The notes under the pieces were generated by a model that saw only the letters and a list, made by a program, of their open reading frames with translations, was not told where the DNA came from and made no database searches. 64,000 nt of DNA from Protea cynaroides. Its lineage: Eukaryota; Streptophyta; Magnoliopsida; Proteales; Proteaceae. The position numbers and the translations under genes were made by a program. Shown piece by piece: positions 55,602 to 64,000 of the stretch. The stretch covers positions 128,180,007-128,244,006 of the forward strand of contig CM053276.1 in assembly GCA_028583415.1 (NCBI GenBank), written 5' to 3'. Within the stretch, counting starts at the first letter, position 1. The number at the start of each line of letters is the position of its first letter.

Positions 55602-58600
55602 AAGATTTAATTCCACTCTACAAATTAAACTTTCGAGGTGCTTTCTGCCTATTTGTCTCCTCATGAATCAGCAATCTAGATCTAAAAAAATTCTGTCAAT
55701 TAAACTCCTGAAATTTTTTTTGTTTGCAAACAAGAAATGTGTACGTTGCACACCAAAAAAAATCTCTGTCCTACTAAATTATAGTAAGATTACATTTATA
55801 ACTTTATAATATCTTTCAGGGAGTTGTGAAATCCTCATTTAAGCATAGATAGTTAGACCAGTAACTCAGAAACTCAGAAGTTTGACTCCATAGTCAGCTC
55901 TGTACACATGCTAATTTTTGTTAAGTTTTATATAAAACATATTAATAATTTTTACCTGAAAATTCTATAATGATTATTGAGAAAAGTGATTTTCACATTC
56001 TAAAACCAGTTAAGACAAATCTTAAAATCAAAATGTATAATCCAAACACAAATAACTAGTAGTCTACCAATACTTACCAAGAAAACATTTCTATCATCTA
56101 AATCATTATCAATTTACTTGGTTTTTCTATGGAAGAGACAGTAGGAAATTCAATTTAGCCACATAATTTGCACTTATTTTTACCAACTCCTTTTTGGTGG
56201 GCTCCAAATTTATGTATTCCAGCTAATACTGAAAGGTTCAATAGTTGACAATTCCAGTGCTCAACAAGCCTATGAACGGATATCATAGTCAAACATGAAA
56301 ATGGGGTTGAACTTTTGGAATTAATGACCCAATCCATTTTAATACATATTCTATTAATTACATGGGATATGTACATTTTAGTTGATTCAATACAAAGCAA
56401 AAAAACAGGGGGAAAGGGAAAAAAATGGGGAAAAAGGGAGACAAAAAGAGGTGGGGCTATTTAATTTTTTTTGCCTTCCCCCTGCTTTTGATAAAGTGCA
56501 GAAGACTTATCCAATACACGTTACTTGAAAGGAAGCCAGGGAGTGGAGTAAAGTAATTAATTAAGTCATTCATATCTGGATTCATTACCATGAATAGACC
56601 CATGCTTATCATTGGAGTCAAATATAGGAGTAGTATAGGGCTAAAACTGGGAGTTGGAAATCCATGGTTTGATGTTGACTCAAATAATTCATGAATAGAC
56701 CCATGCTTATCATTGGAGTCAAATATAGGAGTAGTATAGGGCTAAAACTGGGAGTTGGAAATCCATGGTTTGATGTTGACTCAAATAATTAAGTGCAAGT
56801 ACCTAGTTATTTAAAAATATAAGAACACCTCATAAAATACTAATATTTTTTGGTAATGCTAATAAAATTACTAAACAGGCATAATAGGTTTCATATGATT
56901 TTCAGGTACAGCTGTACAGGCTGTGAACTTGAAGACTGATAAGAAAATGCTTACTCATGAGATGGAATAGTCTGTGGTTGTTCTGAATCAACGAAAGAAG
57001 AGAATTGGGTACGTCGTAAGATTTCATACACGTCAGAGTTACGCCTTTGTTGATCCCCCTCCTTCTGACCAGATGATAAATGTGAACAAACAAAACACAG
57101 ACGTGTTTGGAAAAGAGACATACTGACAGAAACAGATCCCTGCATCAGATAGATATCAAGTAATACTAATATTAGATATTCAGAACAACTCCCACTGATG
57201 AAGCTTTCAATGATTTTTGCATTTAGAATTTAAGATATTAGAAACCTTGTTTCCCATGTAGCCCATGAGTCCAACTCCCACTGGCGAAACCTTCAAGTTA
57301 TTTATGTGCCTCCTCAACCTTCTACAAACCCAAACTGATACATAAATTCCCACCATCTGCTTGCTAACAATACGCACATATTTAGCATGGGTCTTCACAG
57401 TCGCTGTTTTGAATCCATGTTCACGATGAGAGTATCCATCCCCTTCAGATGAATTTTCTGAATCATCAGAAAAAGAGAGCACTTCAGACTGATCTTGTCG
57501 CTCTGTCCACATCAAACCTAGGTTCCCTGAGCTATTGTGCACTCGCTTCAATCTACCATCCAGTTGTAAATCTTGATTAGTGAAAACTAGAGGCTTCTCC
57601 ATCCAATCAAAGCCAATTCTCGCTGAACTGCTTAAGACTCTCCGCAATCCTTTGTTAGAAGAGAGAACTTGGGGCTTCATATCTAATGGGCGTTCAGGCC
57701 AATCTAGTCTACTATCAATGTCAATACCATAAGTTCTATTTAACTGGAACTTCTTGGGTGTGCTGATTATTTCTTCTACATCTTGTATTCCAAAACCAGT
57801 GACATTATTGAGCCCCACAGGCTCCTTGCCAAGCACCTCTACTTCAGGAGCACCTATCTGTACATCATCAGCAGAAATTGTCCTCAATACAGGCGAGGGA
57901 GGGGCACTGTAACTTTTATGTTTTGTTTCAGGTTTTGAAGACCTATTCAGGGTCCTACGAATTATTGCTTCCCACTTTGGAATTGGCCGGTTATCCTCTG
58001 CCCCCAATACATTCCCAGCATTTAAAGGAACCACCTCCTGGAAACTGTAGAAAGAGGATAGATTTGGAATGTCAACACCCAGTTAAGGTTTGGCATTTTC
58101 ATCTGCCAAAACACAAAAATAAGCACAAGGATGGAGTTTATAGAAACAGAGCAACATATTATCGTGAATAAAACTATACTGGGCTATAAAGAAATCATAG
58201 AGAATACATGAGTGCTCTGCTAGATAACACCCCATGGCATTTGTTGGAATAATTAAATTAGATGGGGACTGTTCGAGTACAAACAGAATAATAGTGTGCT
58301 GATGGGCATTCAACCAATGACTTAAGAAGTAAAATAAAGCATCAGCATAAGAAATTTGAGAAAATGCATGGAAACAATTCCCAGATGATAAGAGTCGAAG
58401 ACTGTAATTTCAGGTGGCATGGAAAAAAGGACACTGAGGATAATTACAAGGTGAACAGTGCCATGAATAACATCAACACAAGAATCATTATAATGATGCA
58501 AGAAGATATGGGAGGTCTAAGGTCTTCCACAACAAGGTAGAGAAAAGAATATTAATCTTGAGTCTGTTGAAAATTGAAGTCTGAAACTATCCATCATGGT

Positions 58601-59976
58601 GAACTCCTCAGATGTGGTCAAGAAGCATGCTCAAAACCTTGACGCTGAGATCTCTGCGATCAATGTGAGAAACGTGCTACTATTGCATCCAATTATCAGA
58701 TAGGTCCACTAGATGGGGGGAAAGAGGCAATGTAAAATGGATAGCAGCTTGTTATACTAGATATGGTTGGAACCTTCCACTCAGCTAATGCAGGGAGACT
58801 AATAGAGTGAGCAACGAGTATCCGTTTATGATTGTGTTACAGTCTTACAGACAGGACCTGAGCAACAGCAATTCCAGAATATATTTTAGGTTTATGTTTA
58901 TTATGGAAAATGGTTTATAATTCATCGGAGGATTTAATTCATTCTCAATATATTCTGAGAATGGAAGCAGGGAAAAGGTAGAAGAACCTGGCTTCTAACT
59001 TACATGGTTACAAATTACAAGAAATCCGTCAAAACACGAAGAAAAAAAAATAATTAATACAAAAGTTTCATCTAAAAAGCAAGATTGGATGTTTCATATA
59101 GATGCATGCATGCCAACTTTTTTAATGGATTTTGTACTATGTAATTAAGCAGGGATTCATGAAATTCAGAGAAGAACAAAGAATTCATCAACCTGAGAAA
59201 ATACTCACCCAAGAATGTACATGTCTGCTGGTTCTTCCATACAAAGCCATTCTTCAATATCAAGATCCTCATATGGAAGTCTTCCAGCAACGTTCCATGT
59301 GCCTACTGTTACCCTAATAACCACAAAATTTTATGAGAATTAGGACTAATATTCACTGTGTTAAAGCAGGACCAGCAGCCATGAACTGCCAAGGAGACAG
59401 TTTCTGGCTTGACTGAATTCAACCTGGTTTTGACCAGTTGAACATGCTTGCAGAAAAAAACAAAAATAATTTATGTACAAGAAAAATAAAGATAACAGCC
59501 ACATCACATGGTTTGCAAGAAAGCTCTGCCAGTTAGACACTGTTTTGCCCCCATCCAGTCTTTGTGGGAAGGGGCCTCTGAACCATGGAAAATCCCATCT
59601 TTTTTTCTTTTTTTTTGGGGGGGGGGGGGGTGGGGGGAAGGGAGGGATTGGGATAAGGGCCATACACTGGTTCACATCAACTGTAAGTTCCCAGTGGAAA
59701 ACTTCTGGAACAACCCTTGAAAGAATTTCATTCTTTTTTTTGGGGGGGTTTTTTTTTTTTTTAAGAGGGATTGTTTTAGTCTAGTCTCCATGAAAGAAAA
59801 GAATAGTAGCCAAACAAATTAGCCAACAGAAAAACCTGACATCCTTTTTATTTATGTATTGAACGCGGAGAGTTTCTGATTTCCTTCTCCTATGACTCAA
59901 CGGATAACCCTTGGAAGGTGTCCCTATACAGATAAAAAAATCAAAATAAGATAAACTAAAGATATTGGGTATCATT

Positions 59977-60013
<37 letters not shown>

Positions 60014-60854
60014 TCTGGCAGTGACAGCCAGAAGTTGTTTCATGTAATGAGCCAATTAATGGCAAATTATAAAAGTTTGAAGATCTGGCCATAACTAGAC
60101 TTTGGATATATATAACCCATATTTTGACAATTCTATTTCTACTCTTATTTTGCTATAGCATTAAACAGATACAGAACAAATAATAAATTTCCGACTGAGG
60201 TGTTGCAATTGAATTATCACAGAAAAGACAGTCAGGGCGTCGATTAATCAGAGAGTTCATCAAAAGGAGAAAAAAAAAATGCTTTTGGTACAAGGTAAGG
60301 CAAACGGCAAAGCTTCAAGCTATAGGCAAAGCAAGAATCATGCTGGTAGAGCTTCAATTTTAAATAGCAAAAAAGCAGGGACTTGATCATATGGGAACAA
60401 ATTACTGAAATACAAAGTCATTATTGCCTGAAGTTTGACTTGGGTGTACAGATTGATTCCCCGATGTTCCGCAAAATTGATGCCTAGTCATGCATTCTTT
60501 TGCACCTTTAGGAGAGTCTGCTGAAGAAAGGAGGAGGAGAAAAAAAAAACAGTAGCAGCCATTATGAATACCCCAGTTAACTTTTAATTGTCATAAATGT
60601 TAAAAGCATACCATCCTCCTCACTCTCAGTCTCAGTCTCAGTCTCAGTATCAACCTCATCTTCACTGAATTCATGCTCCTTGGGGATAATATTTAGCCAT
60701 TTCTTCATAACAATGGAAGGCCAGAAGGCCTGCATGCATTCCCAGTTAAAAGCTAATCACCATAAATTCGACCAGACTATTGAAAATCAGGTGACCAAGA
60801 AGTACAAAAGCACAAGGCACGTACCTCGGAACGCTTTGCTTTTCTTGTTCTCAT
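53191..60854 (-). CDS. IP5P2: type I inositol polyphosphate 5-phosphatase, about 626 aa
   Basis: The enzyme removes the 5-phosphate of Ins(1,4,5)P3 and InsP4, ending Ca2+ signals; family members act in ABA, light and auxin responses. The exons are 60825-60854, 60612-60729, 60428-60520 (GC donor, see finding), 59836-59923, 59209-59313, 57246-58044, 56955-57139, 55295-55403, 54955-55103 and 53191-53395. The sum is 627 codons, in phase throughout. The N-terminus MRTRKAKRSE then FWPSIVMKKWLN is typical of the IP5P1/IP5P2 branch. VGTWNVAGR (about 113-121) and GFQEVVPLNAGNV open the catalytic domain, split by an acidic, Ser-rich insert typical of type I. Then come YVRIVSKQMVGIYVSVWV, the signature WFGDLNYR (about 477-484), PAWCDRILW (about 557-565) and LSDHRPV (about 582-588). 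All hallmark residues are present. The stop at 53191 follows FFDEWGE; a longer alternative C-terminus is not excluded. Confidence 0.93.
54168..54303. repeat. tandem duplication (about 64 bp) in the last intron
   Basis: 'gaacctccttgcatgtgcac' and 'ccattgattgaacttcctca' each occur twice. It lies in the intron 53396-54954 of the 5-phosphatase gene. Confidence 0.9.
55568..55598. repeat. (CT)n microsatellite in an intron
   Basis: It is in intron 55404-56954 of the 5-phosphatase gene. Confidence 0.95.
56589..56790. repeat. perfect tandem duplication, unit 101 bp
   Basis: Copies at 56589-56689 and 56690-56790, both starting 'catgaatagacccatgctta' and running through 'gtttgatgttgactcaaata', appear identical. 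They lie in intron 55404-56954, about 165 bp from an exon. The lack of divergence means it is recent. Confidence 0.93.
58045..59208. other. intron of the 5-phosphatase gene
   Basis: The intron lies between the GFQ-encoding junction and the exon at 59209. No other feature was recognised. Confidence 0.7.
59605..59645 (+). repeat. T run plus G run in an intron
   Basis: A T-rich run is followed by about 12 G and further GGG clusters. A second T/G/T run lies at 59734-59762. Both are in intron 59314-59835. Confidence 0.85.
59979..60011. repeat. (GA)n microsatellite in an intron
   Basis: It is in the intron 59924-60427 of the 5-phosphatase gene. Confidence 0.93.
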
Positions 60855-63800
60855 TCTTCCTGTACCAAACTTCAGATTTCTGAAAGACTGAACCCACAGA
60901 ACAGAGCTAGAAGACACAGCTCTGAATTGAAGAAGTAAACGCTGGTGTATAATTTCCACTGTTCATGTAGTCAGTCATTGAGAGGCTTTCCGACCACTGG
61001 GATTATAAGATTCAGAGTAAAACCAAATACAAAATGACAGAAATAATGTGGCCAACTTGAGCATCCATAACCTCAAGTTGCAGGATCATTCATTGGTTCC
61101 CCCCCAATGCGTCATTCTTCAAGACTTAAAATATGGAACCACGAGATGGTTGAAAAATCAAGAAAAAACAAGGGCCATTGTATTATGTCCAGCAGTCTTT
61201 TTCAATACACACCACAGATGTGTACAGCTACTACCTCAGCCAAGCAGAGTGGGTGAGAAAAAAAATACCCATTAAAATTAAGAATTAAAAAAATGAATCA
61301 ATCACAGAATGCAATCCACCAAAGAAAGGTGACCCATTAACGGATCATTTAAGAAAGGGAAAAAAATTGAATCAGCAGCACAATGCAAGCAGAGAAGAGA
61401 ATAGAGAACAAATTCCCAGTGTCCAAAAGCTAAATCTTCCACAGTAGGAAGAAAGCTGAACTAGGTCGCTATAAATTTGTCAGACTGGGTCCCCAATTAC
61501 AACCTAAACTCCATGTTTAAGCAACCTCATTCTAAGCGGGCCATCCCTACACCACTAGAACACATACATGCATACGCTTAGAACCCTTAAAACCATATAA
61601 AATGGTCGAAACAAAACATTGATTAAGACAGGTAGCTAATGAGTCCTAAGACTACCCTTATTAGAATAAATTATGAGACGGCTGGTCTCATCATATCACT
61701 AAGATTGTCATGACCCACCGACTAACCGACATATAGAAACAAGGACACAGGTTATGACTTTAAAAAATCATGTTTGAATCTAAAAAAAAAAAAACGAGGG
61801 TTCGTAGATAAAAACAATGAATTTACAGCTGGTTCAGAGCTGACGAATGAGACGGTAGAGCTGTATTTCTTTCTGCTAGTGGAGTAAACAATGAGGACAA
61901 CAGCGGATAAGATAGGGAGGAATACAGGTTGAAGGGAGTCAAATTAAAACGACATGAAATGATTCAACAGTGAAGCACAGAAGGAACCAAGCTGAGAACA
62001 ACTGGACCCACAGCGCACAATAAGAGGACGTGATGAATTTTTTTTATTCAATCCCTGAAACCCATGAATGTGAGATCAGACGAGAAGAGGAATCGAAAGG
62101 GAAGTTGGTAAGACAGGATTTCCGCCAGATGCTTATGCCCTCAACTTTTTCTCTCGTCTTTATCAGTCAATGGGGGGACCGCATTTCGTTATAAGCGAAA
62201 GATGCTTTTGTACGACAATCTCTACTTTTCTGATCTCAGAGAGATAAGAAACACCAGCTGTGGTGAATGGAAGGAATGAGATCCGACATGGAAAGAATGA
62301 ACAGGCAGGACTGATGCTGTTCGGTACAACGGTTAGTTTTACAGACTGGCGAAACTTGATAAATTTCAATCGGGCGAATAATATGCAATGAGAGCAAAAG
62401 ATTCTGATCTAATGATTTTTGCATAAGGACATACATGTTTTGATGCACAGTTCATTGTATCCTATCAGCCTCTTAATAGAAAATTCCAATGTAATGGGTT
62501 TTGTTTGGGGTCTATGGCCATGAATATGGACCTTGGGTTTATTGTATCACTACATAATTAGGAGATCTTCCAATTGAGAAGATCCATCGACCTGAGAGGA
62601 TTGAAGCGATAGCGTCATCATTCGCTGGAATTGAAATATTGCGAGATTTGAGTCACAATTTGTTTCTTTTACTTGGAAAGTAACTGCTTCAGTTTCAACC
62701 ATTCGAATTTTCGATATTCTTTTTTGGACCTCTAATATGAATAAAAAATCCAGTGCCCGAGAGACAACCTTTTGGATTGATATCTTGTCACAAGAACCTA
62801 AATGAGGTATGGTCTAATCACATATTTTCTATCCAAGAAATAAAAATAAAAAAAAAATCTTTGGTCTAATCATATAATGGAACATGAATTTGATCCAAAA
62901 AAAATAATGTATATTTAAAGTGTAAAAGTAGTTCTAAAACTTTCCATGGTTGTCTTCCTTATCAAGAGTGTAAAAGTAGTTTCAAAACTTTTCATCTTTA
63001 ATGGTTCCCCTCCTCTACACCCTTTCAAAAAATATTAATAAGGTCAATGCTTTCAAAATTTACACATGGAAAGGTTTTTTTTTTTTTCTTTAAATAAATG
63101 AAAAGGTGCAACTAGTTATTTCCAAAGAAGTAAATTAAAAAGTTCTAACATTCTTTTAATTGCTCATTATCATATTCTCAAAATTTATTTAAGGTAAAGA
63201 TAAACATGGGTTTTCAAATTCAATTTCAAAATAATTTATCATAATATTATTGTCAAAAGTATGTTGTCATTGTCTTGTATATTTTCTGAATACACTTGAA
63301 ATAATAGAATTTACCATAGTTAGAAAAAGGTATTTATACTAAAATGGCAAAAAAGTGAGATTACAATTTTTTTTTTCACCAACCTCAATAACAACCTTAA
63401 AGACAAGCCTTAGCCATTTTTTTTTTTATTTTTTTATTTTGCAATTGGAACCTCATTGATAAACTACGCATATTGTGGAAGGTTAATTTTTTTTTTTAAT
63501 TGTCTGTACTCTATTGAATTTTTTATAGCTTTGTTTTGCCACTTTCATAATTTCATTTGATTGAAACTTGACATAGGAGTAAAGATCATTCCTACCAAAT
63601 CACCCAAGTTTATGCTCCAACCTAGACAGATGTCGAGATGAGAGACTCAACAAGAATTGAAGGGGGATGGATCCACTTCTTTAAATTTTTCTAAACTCAG
63701 AGCATGAGTGGGATCTATTTTTCCAAAAAATTTCAGTTGCATCTAACATGTCACATGGTAGAAAATATTTGATAGAGTATATGTAATTCTCTACTATGCA

Positions 63801-63904
63801 TAGATTATAGATCAATCCCAAAAAATCATATAATTTTAGAATTTTAAACAAGTTTGAGCTAAAGATATTTTACAAGCATTTGCATTCTCTTAAAAGAAGA
63901 AAAA

Positions 63905-63908
<4 letters not shown>
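60855..63908. other. upstream region of the 5-phosphatase gene, then AT-rich flank
   Basis: About 60855-62400 probably holds the promoter and 5' UTR, possibly with a leader intron, but no exon or TATA box could be fixed. From about 62600 the DNA is AT-rich with T runs and a short direct repeat ('gtgtaaaagtagtt' at about 62920 and 62968). No gene was seen. Confidence 0.5.

Positions 63909-63971
<63 letters not shown>
63909..63971. repeat. (AT)n microsatellite
   Basis: A pure alternating run of about 60 bp near the window end. Confidence 0.96.
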
Positions 63972-63974
<3 letters not shown>

Positions 63975-64000
63975 AAATCTGTCATTTTTTGAGAAACCAT

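Noticed and set aside
57878..58171. Plus-strand open frame of 97 codons
   Set aside because: Antisense shadow of the largest 5-phosphatase exon and its intron edge.

Overview
The window is nuclear DNA of a flowering plant, probably a non-grass angiosperm. The evidence is intron-split genes with GT/AG junctions, small auxin up RNA (SAUR) genes, an L-type lectin receptor kinase relic, plant SINEs, an LTR-retrotransposon primer site matching initiator tRNA-Met, hAT-type elements with 8-bp target duplications, and AT-rich intergenic DNA. The species cannot be named from the sequence alone. No CRISPR array, operon, bacterial defence island or virus was seen.

Left part (1-21 kb): no intact gene was found. 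A SAUR gene on the minus strand is broken (5830-7991). A 1.2-kb segment carrying a decayed L-type lectin receptor kinase fragment (plus strand) sits inside it, and its 5' part is tandemly duplicated. Next to it is a decayed ribose-phosphate pyrophosphokinase (PRS) gene on the plus strand (8409-14256). At least five coding segments are recognisable, with frameshifts, a stop, lost splice sites and missing exons. Its introns have collected a hAT element, an LTR end and a SINE.

Centre-left (21.3-28.5 kb): a nested transposon complex. An old LTR element on the minus strand (21342-28464, primer-binding site at 27308-27320) carries a 2.3-kb solo LTR inside it (24698-27001, perfect 5-bp target duplication). 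Its right LTR holds a hAT element (27377-28073, perfect 8-bp duplication).

Centre (29-42.6 kb): two intact, intronless SAUR genes on the minus strand (29765-30196 and 38602-38967) lie in a tandem segmental duplication with a period of about 8.8 kb. The flanks of both copies can be aligned, and parts of the array match the left end of the window. Several small foldback elements and microsatellites are inserted. Comparing copies gives empty sites for at least two insertions.

Right part (44-61 kb): three apparently functional genes, all on the minus strand. They are a 144-residue, probably plastid protein with a complete DnaJ-type cysteine-rich zinc domain (four exons, 46242-49558); a single-exon 215-residue acidic protein with two MIM1-like motifs suggesting an ESCRT/Vps4 link (50459-51106); and a ten-exon type I inositol polyphosphate 5-phosphatase resembling IP5P1/IP5P2 (53191-60854). 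These three share no evident pathway. The SAUR proteins (auxin growth response) and the 5-phosphatase (InsP3 signalling) both act in hormone signalling, but their proximity looks incidental. The last 3 kb is AT-rich flank ending in an (AT)n tract.
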